The notes beneath the pieces are model-generated. The model had not been told where the DNA came from and made no database searches. It worked only from the letters and a program-made list of their open reading frames with translations. From the NCBI GenBank assembly GCA_947471745.1, contig CANJKZ010000111.1, forward strand, positions 1 through 64,000: a stretch of DNA of 64,000 bases, given 5' to 3'. This document shows, one piece after another, positions 21,520 through 34,874 of this stretch. Within the stretch, counting starts at the first letter, position 1. Every line of letters starts with the position of its first letter. Made by a program: the position numbers and the translations under genes. This DNA is from Closterium sp. Naga37s-1. Its lineage: Eukaryota; Streptophyta; Zygnematophyceae; Desmidiales; Closteriaceae.

Positions 21520-22460
21520 CGCCCCCGCCCCCCTCCCCCCCCCTCCCCCCCCCTCCATGGGGACGGGGGGGAGAGGGTGTGAGGGGGTGGCGGATGTGCC
21601 TCAGCAGCAGCAGCTGCCGCCGCGCCTCCTCCTCTCTCTCTCCCTGCCGCACCTTGTGTTGGGAGAGGGGGGGAGCTTGGAAGTTCAGGGGGGGGCAGGA
21701 GGGGATCTGCAGCACCAGCCCCCCCCCGCCCCCCCTTTTTCCTCCATCCTTGGGGGGTGAAGGATTGTGGAGCGGCAGTGGGGGGGAGGGGATCTGCAGT
21801 ACCAGCCCCCCCCCCCCGCCCCCCCCCCCCTCCCTTCTCCTACCTCCCCCTGCTGCGGGTGCAGCAAGGGGGGGGGAGGGGATCTGTAGCACCAGCCCCC
21901 CGCCCCCTCCCCCCCCGTTCTCCTACCTCCCAATGCTGCAGGTGCAGCAGTGGGGGGGAGGGGATCTGCAGCACCAGCCCCCTCCCGCCCCCCCCCTCGC
22001 CCTCCCTTCTCCTACCTCCCCCTGCTGCGGGTGCAGCAGTGGGGGGGAGGGGATCTGCAGCACCAGCCCCCCGCCCCCCTTCTCCTACCTCCCCCTGCTG
22101 CGGGTGCAGCAGTGGGGGGGAGGGGATCTGCAGCACCAGCCCCCCCCCCCCCCCCACCCCCCCTTTTTCCTCCATCCTTGGGGGGGAGGTGGCGTGGAAG
22201 GGGTGGCCGCCGTGAACCACTACAGCCCCACCCTCTGCCCTGCCTCTCCCCTCCCGCGGCTGCTGCTGTGGGGGGGAGGTGGCGGGGATGGGGGGTGGGG
22301 GAGAGGGGGCAGGCCGCCGTGTGAAGATCAGTGCAGGGACTATTGTGGGTGGGGCAGGGGTTGGAGGAAGGAAGGGGGGAAGGGGGGTGAGATACAAGGG
22401 GGCAGCTGATAAGGGGGGTGAGATTAAGGGGGTGGTTCAATTGAGGGTGAGGACTTGGGG
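21520..22460. repeat. G/C-rich minisatellite (unit b)
   Basis: Copy of the 75-90 bp motif array with long C and G runs. Run lengths differ slightly from unit a (one C run near 21904 is interrupted by a T), which shifts the spurious Pro-rich frames. Confidence 0.85.
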
Positions 22461-22667
22461 GTTGTTAAGAGGGCCGGCCGGCAGTGAACTGTCACGCTCA
22501 TGCACGCTCCCCCACCTCCTCTCCTCATCCCTCACTCACCTCCCCCTTTGTAAAGGGGGTTAGTAAGAGGGATGGCCGGCAGTGAGCTGTCATGCTCATG
22601 CACGCTCCCCCACCTCCTCTCCTCATCTCTCTCACTTACCTCCTCCTTCGTTCTTATCTCCTCTCCC

Positions 22668-22759
<92 letters not shown>
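22461..22759. repeat. 98-bp duplication and CT microsatellite (unit b)
   Basis: Two similar 98-bp blocks (from 22461 and 22559), then a CT run of 89 bp (22671-22759), the longest of the four units. Confidence 0.93.
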
Positions 22760-22763
<4 letters not shown>

Positions 22764-23060
22764 CCTCCTCCTCACTTACCTCTCTGCCGTCTTCCACTGC
22801 ACCGGGTGTACCCCTTCAAGGGATGTTTTACACAGGTTTTCTCCTGCAGGCAGTTATGGGGGTGTGTCAGAAAATATAATTATATGTTTTGTTATATAAC
22901 TGCCTGTAGGATTTACTGTAGTATAGCTCCTATTGTTTGGTGGTGCACCTTTGTTCATTTTGCTATATGTACCTTGTGTGCTATAGTGAAACCATCATTC
23001 CTCTCGACATTCTCCTTTCCATCCTCCCTCGACACTCAACTCTCTCGACACTCACTAGCC

Positions 23061-24281
23061 ATGGCTCCTAAGTCTAGCTACTATTCTAACAACATGATGG
23101 CGTTACTTGGGGTCCCTTCGAGGTAGAAAAAACGCGACAACAACTGCAGCGGTACTACTACTGGCCTGAGCTGTTGACCGACGTGCAGCACCACGTAGGA
23201 TCGTGCCCTATGTGTCAGGTGATGAAAATTTCGCGGAAGGAGAAGGCGGGTCAATTACAACCAATTCTGCCACCCGAACGAGTCTGGCAGCAGGTGACCA
23301 TGTATTTTATCACGGAGTTATCAGCGAGGCCCAATGGTAACGACGTGGTCGTGGTCGTTGTTGGGAGGCTGGCGAAAATGGCTCATTTCGCTGCGTTCAA
23401 GAAATCGATCTCGGCCGATGAACTGCTCGCCTGTTCATTGCAGCCATTGTTCGCCTTCACGGCATACCAGCAGCCATCATCACAGACAGGGACACGAAGT
23501 TCACAAGCAACTTCCGGAAGAATCTTTGGGAGCACTTCGGGGCGTTCAGTTTGTCCTACCACCACGAGACCAACTGACACACCGACAGAACGAACCAGAC
23601 CATGGGGCAGCAGATTCGCGCCATGTATGACGACCCCAGAACATGGGAGAAGAAGTTGTTGTTGATCAAGTATGCATACAACAACGCCACGTCAACAACC
23701 ACCCATCAGCCGCCGTTTTACGTGAATAATGGGCAAAGCCCTATAGCGCCCATGACGCCGAGTCCGGACAACCCAACACCACGTGAAAAAAAACAGTTCG
23801 CCGATTGTATATGCATTCAAAGGGGCGAATGTCATCGCTAAGAGAATCGCCGATCGCCACCGCCGCCTTGTCGCGTACCAGTCAGGAGTCTACATTCCGC
23901 TCGACACCCAGAACCTACGCCTGCCTGTCGTGCCAAAACTTCGACCTCGCTACTGTGGCCCGTTCCATATGAGCCACATGCTTACGCCGCAACGCCCATC
24001 TCACCGACTGGTACATCAGTCCATCATTCTACGCCAGTCTCCTTCGCCTCTACATCCTGACCATAAGCCAACTACTACGACAAAGACCACCCGCGATGGC
24101 GCGTCCTGCATCGGAGCCCATCATTAAAACTTCGAGTCATCGGATTCGTCACCCCCATGGATCTTGAAGGATCGAATTCCTCGTCCGCTGGGAAGATGGC
24201 ACCTCAACCGAAGACAGCTGGGTGCCCCTAGGCAGCATAAAAAATCACCCTGTCCTCCAAGTGTACATGCGAAGCTGGTGA
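23061..24281 (+). mobile_element. Ty3/gypsy chromovirus fossil, integrase to chromodomain (unit b)
   Basis: Copy of the plus-strand gypsy remnant: possible gag start at 23061, integrase zinc finger and core, connection region, chromodomain-like end with DSWVPL. Broken, with a large internal loss and several other breaks. The 300 bp before it (22760-23060) hold no gene. Confidence 0.8.
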
Positions 24282-24741
24282 TTTTGCGATATGCACGCAC
24301 TCGTATAGCGGAGGGGCTTCTTGGGGAGGTGGGTAGCGTAAGGATTTTCCCAACATTCTTTATTGCGCACATTAGCAACGCGTACAAGACCAATCGTTTC
24401 TTTGCCCGTTACTGCTAACGGTGTTCGCCACATTCGCGCGTCACTTTTGCCAAACCTCGCACTGTTGGACCTACGCTTTGGGACTACCCCGAACCTCGCC
24501 GCCAGCATGACACTAGCTAGCTCGCACGCACCTGGCTACCGTTGACTTTTTTTGCTATAAATGTTAGCTCACATGTTTGCCCACATTTGTACTCATTTGA
24601 TTCATTAGTGCAAAATCTTCACTAGCTCTTTCAACTGCACCCGTAACAAATATCGAGTTAAACACCTACCTCACGGACAGCCTCCTACAGATATATCGAA
24701 TCGAATACGTCAATGTATTACACTTGGTAGCGTCGGTAGCG
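24282..24741. other. Intergenic, no gene recognised (unit b)
   Basis: Matches 8486-8945 of unit a. Only short frames without a recognisable domain. Confidence 0.5.
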
Positions 24742-24982
24742 CTCGGTAGCACTACCGTTCTGCTAGATGATGCTACCGAGTGAGTCAGCATGCTGACCGC
24801 GGGCAGAAAAAAACTAAAACCCATTCGGACTCCATGCCGTTCGGGAGCCTCAACCCTAAAATTTTAGGATCGAACCTCAACCTGAATGGCATGCCTTCCG
24901 AGTGGGTTTTATTTTTTTCCTTGCCCGCTGACTCATTGCACTGCGTGCTCATTGCACTGCGTGCTGACGCACGCAGTGCAAT
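24742..24982. repeat. Cluster of three inverted repeats (unit b)
   Basis: Stems at 24742-24751/24771-24780, a long imperfect foldback 24781-24935, and a perfect 14-bp stem 24951-24964/24969-24982. I see no change from unit a. Confidence 0.75.
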
Positions 24983-26355
24983 ATATTTGCCAATGCGAGA
25001 CGTCTAAACCCTGGCGCACGAGATGTCAGCGGCGGTGGTGATCTCAAGGGTGCGTGCAGTCCACGTCTGGATGAATTGTCACGTGCGCCTCCAACTGATG
25101 ACCATTGATTCCTCTGTCCAATCCATTGTGGAAGAAGATGGGCCATGTTGTTGCTCTGAATATGTTACAGCCAATGCGCGCAGCCGATCGGGGTTTCCAG
25201 CCAACCAGATCTAACGTGAAGCGAGGCATCTATCAGAATGGGATTGTGCGAGCTGACTAGACTGATGCCCTGGGCACAATAAAAGTCGGCAGCTCTCAGG
25301 TGGACGTTCGAGAATGACGAATCTGTTGCATGTGAGATGCATGTGAGACCTAGCTCGGTCAGTTTGATATGATCGCTTCAAAATCTTCATCCTACGTCAA
25401 CTCCAGTCCACTCCATTCCACCCCAGGGAATCCCTCTCAAACCAGCCTTACCATCATGTCCCCGTTGCCCTAAGGCGTAGGGAGGGCGTGAAAACTTCAT
25501 GCGAAAAAGCAGAACAATCGTAAATGAGGATGGGTCTAATGAGACTTGGTACGATCAGGAACGCTATTTTGAAGATTTAGAATGGTTGGGTAGGGTAATA
25601 TTGGTTCAAGAACGTAATATCGGGTCAAAAACGTAATTTCGAGGAAAAAACGGTATATCGGCTTCCATTCCCTAGCCCTCCAAGGGTTAGGTTTAGCTCT
25701 TCAGCCTCATGTGTAGCACATGCTTTTTAGAAATTTCTGTGCAAAACTCGGCACGCGTAGTACGCGAAGATGTTCAAAACTGTTGGGTATCCTGGTCGGT
25801 CACCTTTGGAGCCTCCTCGACCCCGAGGAAATCTTGAGGTTGGTTTTTTATGGGAGGGGGGTGGAGGGGGAGTTTTTACGGATGCCGTAAGTGTCGCGTT
25901 CTACACCCCGCACTTCATCCTTTATCGCAGTCCGCACCCATTTCAGTCATTTCAGGTTTACTGTCTGGACCACTGGCTGAGCATGGGGGTACCGTTTACA
26001 TTATAGTTACGAAAATGTTACTCATAACGATAGTAGTTTACTCCAGGGCACGAGGTAGACACTTCCGAAGTGTCTGTAGCTGACTTCGCTCCAAAGCCGA
26101 TCAGGAGTTTCACGATGTTGATCACGATGAAGAAAAAAGCTGGTGATGTCATATCATCTTGTCGGGTCGTTCTAATGCGCTCTCAGGACGTGACGTCCGG
26201 AGTCCCAGAACTTTAGGCGGCTCTTAACAGGAACGGCGGGTCAACTAGCCTCTTGGCTTACTGAAAACTTTAGAGATATCTTACTCGTGACCATTTCACG
26301 ACATGCGCGTAACCTCGTGACACCTCGACCTTCTTATCGAAGTTCCAGGTGAAGA
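24983..26355. other. Upstream region of the WRKY gene (unit b)
   Basis: Matches 9187-10559. Contains GGTCAA W-box-type sites at 25623-25628 and 26239-26244 and the GACGTGACGTCC palindrome at 26187-26198. No other gene seen. Confidence 0.5.
26239..26244 (-). promoter_or_regulatory. W-box upstream of WRKY gene (unit b)
   Basis: TTGACC on the minus strand, 112 bp before the start codon, conserved in all units. A regulatory role is inference. Confidence 0.4.
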
Positions 26356-27741
26356 ATGTCGCCCCAGGTGAAGGAATCTGCTATCGATGCCGACATGATG
26401 CAGGAGATTGTTCGTGCTGATGGCTACATTTGGTTGAAATACGGTCAAAAGCATGTTCACTACACCTACATTACTCGGTAAGCTGGTTGCTATCGATAAT
26501 TGTGGCCTGACATTTACTGGTAGTTTGGCTAAACTTTATCTAAAAAAAAAAGAAACCCAATATCGAATTAATGGCTGCAGCGATAAACACGCTCACAGAG
26601 GGAAAATGTATCGTGAGGTAATAAGTATGACACCTAACACTTATGACGACGCCTTCCATGACCCTCGTCCGGCAGGTGCTACTACAGGTGCTCGTGCTAT
26701 AAAGGCAAGTCCTCCTGCAGAGCTAAGAAGACCGTGGAGTACGACCGGCGAAGAGACTATATGTTGTCGACAATTCACATCAACTACAGCAGCCCCCACC
26801 ACAACCACCCGCCTCCTCTCGAGAAACGCATCTGCGAGGAACCGAGCCGTCCAGACAGAATGCACCCTGTTGCCGAGGCACCTGAGAAACAGACCAGGAT
26901 ATGTTCACCCCAGAAGCGCCATAATTATGACAATGCTTCCCCTGCTGCTGCTCCACCTGAACCTTCGGCAACAGAAAGCGGCTGTTCTGCTTCCTGCGCT
27001 GTCAACGCCAATCTTCATTCTGTTTCTGACCCGCAATCAGTGCAACATGATGATGCTCCCGCAGTGCTCACTCTTGCTGCTACTGCAGCCATATCCGCCA
27101 GCAGCGCTGCCATAGCTCCAGAGAACGCAGCCGGTTCCTCTACAGTTTCTAATCATGTTTTCCAGCGGTGCCCTGCCCCAGTAAACAATGAGGATGCTGA
27201 AGATAATTCCCAAACAGCTGCCGATGCCGCTGGTTGTTCTTCGAAATGTGGATCCAGCCTGGAAGGCGCCCCGATTGGTGAAGCTCCTTCTGTGCAGCTC
27301 ATTGGGAGCAGCATTCTCCTCGATCACAGCAGCGTTACACCATCGATTCGGAACAGAGAATTCAGTGAGTGGAGTGATGGTGGTTTGCTCGACAGCACAC
27401 CGTGTGCTAAAAGAGCTAGGCGCACTGATTCAGCCCCCGCACGCTTCAGTTCCAGCCCTGTTTTCATTGAAGCTGCTGGTACTAACGAGGTCCAGCTTCA
27501 GTATTGTTATGAGCTGGACGTCTTTGCTGCCGACATCGATTTTCCTATCCTGCCTTTGGACGTCTTTGATGAAGACGTTACCGTTTTGATCTCTCCAAGA
27601 TTCGATAATTGCATCGATATTGTTTTGGGAGAGTGTGAAACCTTGGATGGACTTACTGAGTTGCACAACCCTGTACTTGACGTACCAAAGTCGGGAAGTG
27701 ATCAGAGTGGGGATGATGCATTGAGCGAGTTTCTTGCCTAG
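26356..27741 (+). CDS. WRKY-type transcription factor, two exons (unit b)
   Basis: Exon 1 26356-26477, intron 26478-26675, exon 2 26676-27741; 395 residues. The protein equals that of unit a: WLKYGQK heptad at 26-32, zinc ligands Cys46, Cys55, His83 and His85, KRARR at 286-290 and an acidic tail. The one coding difference I see is T to C at 27259 in the Leu236 codon, which is silent. The phase-2 intron at Arg41 is kept with the same donor and acceptor. The gene stands alone on the plus strand, with gypsy remains upstream and a minus-strand copia LTR 214 bp downstream of its stop. Confidence 0.85.
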
Positions 27742-27955
27742 TAGTAGTGGATTGGCTGATCATGCTGTGGGTGGAGTGATTTTGTTATGAAATGCTATGT
27801 CTGCCCTATGTTGTAGAATGCAAGTTATGTCGATATTACTGTACGTACATCCTAATCAATCATTTTTCACAACACAAGGGAGCTGAGAACACCACACTTC
27901 AAATATGTGAGTTATGTCAAAGTAACGAACGAGAATGAATGCATTAAGCAAAAGT
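27742..27955. other. WRKY 3' flank (unit b)
   Basis: 214 bp up to the copia-B LTR; probable 3' untranslated region, no gene seen. Confidence 0.5.
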
Positions 27956-30900
27956 TGGGTACAAGTAATAACCCTAATTGGGTTGTACCCCTTATGGGCT
28001 ACCCCACTAAAGCCTACACAAATGTAAGCACTATAACAATTTGACACACCCCCATGGGCAAAGTGGGGGAGAACAAGTGGTCACAAGACCAGTCAAGAAA
28101 AGCAAAGCAAGCTCAGGGTGGATCACAAAGTCACCACACAGTCCGAGCACAAGCAAAGGGCCACAAGGCCAGTTCACATGCAGTGCAATATAAAGAGCAC
28201 AAGCAATACAGTGATCATAGCCTAGCAAGAGTAAGCATGCATGTATACATATAGATCACAGTACAAGCAGAGTCAAGTAGTAAGCAAGTGAGGCAAAGTA
28301 GGCACAAGGCCTAACATAGTAGCAAAGCGCTGATGATCACCAGGCGTAGACATCAGCAGTGTTGGCCCGAGTGGCCACGTACGCAAGACGAAGCTGGCCA
28401 CGCTGCTGCAACTCTCGAGCAAGGAAGTATCGCAGAGCGATGTGCTTCGTTCTGTGCTCCAGTCTGTGCTCCTGACACAAGGCAATCATGGCCTTGTTGT
28501 CTACGTACAGAACTGGAGGCGAACGAGGCTGCTCTCCCAAGTCGGTCAGCAGGTAGGTGAGCCAGCGTAGCTCCTGAGCAGCCATGGCCCCGGCGTAGAT
28601 CTGAGCCTCACAACTGGAGTTGAGAACCGAAGACGAGCGGGTAGACCGCCAAGAAACAGAGCCGGACCCAAGGCTGAAAGGTGTAACCCTGTGACGACCG
28701 CTGCGTAGCTGAGTCGTCAACCCAGGAGGCGTCTGCGTGACCAGTGAGAACAACTGGACCTCGTCCTCCAAGCACAAGCCCCATGCCCGACGTACTACAT
28801 AGGTAGCGCAGTACCCTCTTCGCAGCATCCCAGTGCACCTTTCGGTGCCTACCGGGAGCCACGTAGCGAGCCAGAAGGCTGAGAGGGTACGCGAGGTCAG
28901 GTCGTGTGCACGTCATCAGGTACATGAGGCAACCCACAAGCTCTGGGTACGGACCACTCGGCTCTACGGACTCGTCTGAAGGTGGAGCTGAGAGCGAGTG
29001 GCTGGTAGACAGAGGAGTGGGCTGTGACGAGGAGAACTGGAAGCCGAAGCGCTGAAGGACCTGGTGCACCATGTGTGACTGAGTCAGTGTGATGGTGCGC
29101 CGTGCTCTGTCCCGGGTGATCTGCAGGCCAAGATAGTTGCGCAGTTCACCCAGGTCAGTGCAGGTGTGTCTCTTCTGCAGCTCGGACTTCACAAGAGTCA
29201 GTGCCTCAGTGTCACCAGTGGCAAAGACGAGGTCGTCGACGTACACGAGGACGTAGAACGGCGGCAGCGAGGTGTCGGTGCGTAGAAACAGCGACGGGTC
29301 CGCTGTAGAAGGAGCAAACCCAAGAGCCGCAAGTGTAGTCCTCAGTGTGTCGTGCCACTCGCGAGGCGCTTGGCGGAGACCGTAGACTGGCCAACGGAGG
29401 CTCCACTGAGTACCTGCAGGAAACGTCCCAGTGAAACCGGGTGGTCGGCGCAGCCAGATCTCCTCGTGCAGGCTGCCCTGCAGAAAAACTGTGCTGAAGT
29501 CCAGAAAGTGCAACTCGTAGTCACGCTGAGCAGCGACATGCAGCAACTCCCTGTCGCTGACTGAAGCCTCGAGAAACATAACGCGCCTTGAAGGCAGGCG
29601 GAGAACCCGGCGGCCGCTTCACCCTGAAAATCCACATGCCATCAACTATGTTCGCCCTAGACGTGGGAACTGCGTCGACGTAGGTGCCTGTGGACTTCTA
29701 GGATGCCATCTCGGCATCCATAGCTACCTGCCAGTGAGAGGAGTAAGGACCCGTAATCGCCTCTGCGTAAGAGCGCGGGGTCGGGATGTCTGGAGCATCC
29801 AGGTCTCCCTCAGGGGCAAGCAGCAAGGAAGCGAACCGAGGTACAGCAGCTGCAAGACACTCAAAGTCCTCCTGCCTGTCCTCAAGGACGTCCGTGCAAA
29901 GAGCACACTCACCCCCGACGGACGGAGGACTGGCAGGCACAGACTCAGCAACTAGAGCAGAGGCGTAGTCGAGACGGCAGGCAGGCAGCAAAGTCAAGCA
30001 GCTCAGAAACGAGAGCAGACGCAGCAGCAGACTCAAAGGAAGGGTCAGTGACAGCAGTGGCGAGGAGACGAGCGACAGTGGGACTAGCAGCACGCGCGCG
30101 GTCAGACGCAGGGTCAGGGACCTCAGGAAGAGAGGACTCAGGAGGAGGCGGCAGAGGAACACGCAGTGGAACAGAGGAAGGACGGAGTGCCATAGCGTGC
30201 GTGCCGACGACAGGAGGAGGACGCGAACGAGGAGCGCGACGAGCAGTGCGAACAGGCGAGACAGGACGAGACGCTGGCTCACGACGCTCTCTAAGACCGC
30301 CGGACTGCTCAGTGTAAGGAGAGGGAGCAGACAGCGGGGAGGCTGGCTGTAACGGCGGCTGCGACTGGTCAGGCGGTGGACACAGGAAGGGAGGAGGAAG
30401 ACCAGTAGAAGACGGGACACCAAGAACCTGCTGAAGCAGGGGAACAAAGTACGGTCGCGGCCGCACAGTGCCTACAGCACCTCCTGCATCAGGGTCAACA
30501 GCTCCAGCTCCTGCACCTCCAGCACCTCCAGCGCCAGGGTCAACAGCTCCAGCTCCTGCAGCCCCAGCGCCTCCTGCGCCAGGGCCTCCAACTCCAGCTC
30601 CTCTAGCTCCAGCGCCTCCAGCGCCAGCTGCTCCAGGCTCCGTAGGGTCTCCAGCTCCAGCGCAGCCAACACCACCAGTCCTGGCAGCTCCACCACCACT
30701 GGTACGAGCACCTCGAGGACCAGTAGCCATTGTACCTCCAGTACCGCCAGCTCCAGTAGTAACAGCAGCACCTCCAGCTCCAGTGTCTCCAGTCTCTCCA
30801 GCTCCGGGAGCTCCACTCCGACGGTGTGCGCACCGAACAAGCCACTCACGCAGTTGTTGCGAGGACAGTCGCGGCGAAGCACCAGCGGGACCTTCAGACG

Positions 30901-32214
30901 AAGCAGCACCCCGAGGCTCAGCACCCCCAGACTCCGCACCCTCCGACTCAGCACCCCCAGGCTCAACACCCTCAGGCTCAGCACCCCCAGACCCAGCACC
31001 CTCAGACCCCGCATCCCCCGGCTCCGCACCCCCAGACGCAGCACCCCCAGACACAGCACCCCGAGCAGCACCTGAGCCGACAGCTACCTGAACAAGCGCA
31101 GTACCACGGAGAGGATCTACCTGAGACACTCCCAAGGGAGCAGGACCCTGGGGCAGGAGGGAGTCTACCGGAGGTGGACCGGGAGCAAGGAAGAGCGACG
31201 GGGGCGGGGGAGGGGCAGAGCGGTAGGGGAAGAGATGGTAGAAGGGAACTGACTCGTCGAGCGTGACGTCCTGAGACGGGAGGACACGGCGTGAGGTGGG
31301 GTGGTAAAACTTCTAGCCAGGCGCGTCAGGGACAAAGCCAAGGAAGACGCAGGGAATGGCGCGGGCGGAGAGCTTGTCCGCGGACGTATTGCGAACGAAG
31401 GCACGAGAACCCCAGACCCGGAACACCGACGCATTGCCAACCTTCCCCGTCCAACGCAGTGTGGGCGAGGTCTCCGGCAAGGAGACAAGGGGGCAGAGGT
31501 TGAGCTGATGCGCAGCGTACCGGACCGCAAAGGGATACAGAAAATGGGGAGCGGCCGCATGGATCATGGAGGTACGAGCGACCTCCATGACTAAGCCAAT
31601 ACGGCGCTCAGCAATCCCATTTTGCTGAGGGGAGTCCAAAAGCGTGAACGACTGGAGAATGCCCTCCCCACGACAAAAGTCCCGCAAGAGATCGGAGGAG
31701 AACTCACCACCTCTGTCAGAGTGCAGACGCAGGACAGGAAGGTCCTGGCCGAACCGCTCGCGTAGCTGGAGACGGACAGTGCGGATCCAATGGATCAAGA
31801 CAGCAGAGACCTCACCCTTGCTGCGCAAGAGGAAGACCGTGGTGTATCGCGTGTAGTCGTCAACAACCAGCAGAAAGTAGCGCTCGTGGCCCTGTCCACT
31901 GACGCGGGCTGGGCCCCACACGTCCATGTGGAGAGTCTGCAGGGGAGCAGTCGTCGGGGGAAATGAGGAGGAGTGAGGAGCGGCGCGCTGCCGCCCCTCG
32001 TCGCAAGGAAGGCAGGGCGGGGCAGGCGCGGGCGGTAAGGAAGGCAGAGACCTGGGGAGACCAGAGACATGGAGATGGGAGTGTATGCCATGAAGGCGTG
32101 GCAGGGAGGGGTGATCCAGGCGGTGGTGCCACCGAAGAGTCTGGTGCGACAGGAGGCGACACGAGCAAGAGGCGACTGCCTGACCTGACGCAGACACCTG
32201 AGCAGACGCAGCTA

Positions 32215-33813
32215 CACTGAACGAAATAATTGTCCACATGTTCATGTTTCAAGACATGAATGGGCATTAGTGGCCATGGTGATTAAGCCTTAATAACTGG
32301 ACCACATGAGGTTAAAGCCCGAAGGGTTGTACATCTAAACACGCTGCATGTTGGTCATAAACTCGGTTAAACAATCAGCGAATATAGAAATAGGCAAATA
32401 CTAGCATAAGGACCGTTTTTTACAATTACAGTCACACATGCAAACCAAGCAGAATCTAGTACTTGGTCCAGCGACCCTTGGCCTTGAGCACAGCCCGCAC
32501 ACGCCTAGGCATGCTGTCGATCAGCTCACTGCACCAAGCCGCAGGGATTTTCTCCCATTCCAGTTATACTCTGTCCCATAGCTCGAGAATGCCTGCAGGG
32601 GGGCGGGGGTAAGCAAGCAGCTGCTTCTTCAAGTAAACCCACAGATGTTCTATGGGGTTGAGGTCCGGACTAGATGCTGGCCATGGGAGCACAGAGTACG
32701 GCTGCTCGGCAAGGTAAGTTTTGACCATCTTGCATGTATGCTTCGGGTCATTGTCATGCTGGAACACAACGGTCTCGGGATCCAACTCGTAATGCTCAAT
32801 AGTCTGCTGCAGCTCGTCTTGCAGGATTGAACGGTACAACTCGCCGTTCATTCTTCCCTCTATCTTGCACATGAAACCCCCGCCGTTGTATGTCATGCAC
32901 CCCCAAATCATGATGGAGCCGCCGCCATGTTTGACGGTCTTTTTCACATGGTGCGGCTCCATGTGACAGTCCTCCCTAATCCAGGCCCAACTACGGCCGT
33001 CGCTACGAAACCGGCTGATCTTCGTTTCGTCGCTCCACACCACGCGTTTCCAGTCGTCGATCGTCCAGTGCTGATGGTCCTTGGCCCACTGCCTGCGGTC
33101 TTTGACATTTTTCGCGGATAATCTAGGCTTCGACAGCTTTTCTATCGCCCTAACTCTGTGCCGCTTGAGAGTGTTTCGCACGGTGGCGCCCGTGACACTA
33201 ATGCCGTGCGTAGAGGATATCATTCCCGCTGCGGCCTCGGCGGATTTCGATTCACCAGACACTATCGACCTTATAACTATCCTCGCGATTTGCTCTGGTA
33301 ACTTGCGCGGCCGACCAGGTTTCGCCGGGGACGGCACTAGCTCGTCGAACGTTTTCGGACCAAGGTGGCGGAGGAGCTCGTCATGGACGGCAAACTTTGA
33401 AACTCCCAACTCCTGCGCGATTTGGCGGTAACTACGCCCCTCCGCAATTCGCTCCATGATGCGCTTCTGTTTCTCCTCGCTAAGGCGCTTCATGCTGCGG
33501 GGGTGTTAGCGCTACTCGTAGATCGTAGTATCCGCCCTTAATCTCCTATGAACCTAACTAGTCTAGATCTAATAGCGCACGAAATAAGTCGCGGGACATT
33601 TCGGAAATATTTGTCCGTGTGGGGTGTCGAGAGGGAAGAGCTGACTCATTAGAGCAAGAGGTTTTTTTGGGGCTATAGGTAGCCTATACAAACTCGTAAC
33701 TGTCAATCGCGAACCCTGTATGCAATATGTTTATTACAAAACTTGTTTAGGCCCCAATTGGGTGCAAGTTATCATACATTTCGAATGCATAAAGACAATA
33801 ATTTCGTTCAGTG
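32215..33813 (-). mobile_element. Tc1/mariner DNA transposon (unit c)
   Basis: 1599 bp with TA at 32213-32214 and 33814-33815 and the same 20-bp inverted repeats as unit b. Its transposase has a premature stop, so this copy would need transposase from elsewhere. Confidence 0.92.
32456..33493 (-). pseudogene. Tc1 transposase with premature stop (unit c)
   Basis: Same gene as 16660-17697. Codon 310 (Gln in unit b) reads TAA at 32564-32566, and the next codon is changed from Val to Leu, so the frame ends after 309 of 345 residues. Asp155, Asp247 and Glu282 are all upstream of the stop; only the last 36 residues are lost. A silent Ile-codon change (G at 33419 where unit b has A at 17623) is shared with unit d. 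The loss of the C-terminal helix may or may not abolish activity. I call it a probable pseudogene. Confidence 0.85.
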
Positions 33814-34874
33814 TACCTGAGGAGGCTTGGTAGCCAGCGTGTACCGACTCGACCCTGGCCGACGAGTGAACGTAGCCAGGTGACGCCCCGTCCGTGTGCA
33901 CGTGCAGATCGACACACGCTGACCCCCAGGAGTGGTGGTAGTGACCATCGCATCCTGAAGGGCAGCTGTACTCACCAAGTTTGTAGAGAACGAGGGGAGG
34001 TGAAGGCCTGACAGTGAGCCGGACGGAACCGCCGAACATGGGAGCACTGTGGAGGAACGGGCAACTACCGGGCCCCCAGAGGGGTCAGCCAGTCTGACCG
34101 GGACAGGTGCAGGGAGAGGAGTGAGAGTGGTGCTGTCACGAAAGAAACAGCGCGAGGCGCCGGAGTCCAACGTGAAGGTGTGCAAGGCCTCAGCAGGCGC
34201 AGTACCAGGGGGAGTACCAGACGCACTAGCATCAAGAGCAGCAGCCGCTTTACCTGGGTCAGGTGGCACACACCGGTAACAGTCACCCTCAGCACAAAAA
34301 GACAAAGCATACATGGCAGAGATAATAGCATCATAGTGTAGGTCAAAGATAGCAACTCCCGACCTAAGCAACTCCGCCCAACAAGGGCGCTCGACGTCGT
34401 CACCAAACTCAGCACGCTAGGCGTCGTCAAGGCGGGCGAAGCAGCGGTGCTCAGTGTGAAGCCTCCCGCATGTCTGGCCCGCACGGACACCCGTGCGAAT
34501 GACATACGGGCAGCTCTCACTACCCCCACCCGGCCCACGCTGAACCAACCACTCACAGAGCTGCTTAGGCGACTGGGTCTCGCTCCGACGCTGCTGTTGC
34601 TGTCGCTGTCCACCACCAGGGCCTCCACGCCGAGGTCCAGACCTGCCACCACCAGTCCCACCGCCTCCACTGCCGCCACTCCCTCCGCTGCCTCCACTGC
34701 CGCCACCAGAGCCCCCACTGCCGCCACCAGTCCCACCGCCGCCACCACCTCCACTGCCTCCACCACCTCCACCGCTGCCCCCACCACCGCTCCCATTGCC
34801 ACCTCCACCACCACCGCTGCCTCCTCCACCACCCCGTGTGAGAGAATTGAGGAATGATTGAACTAGAAACGAGG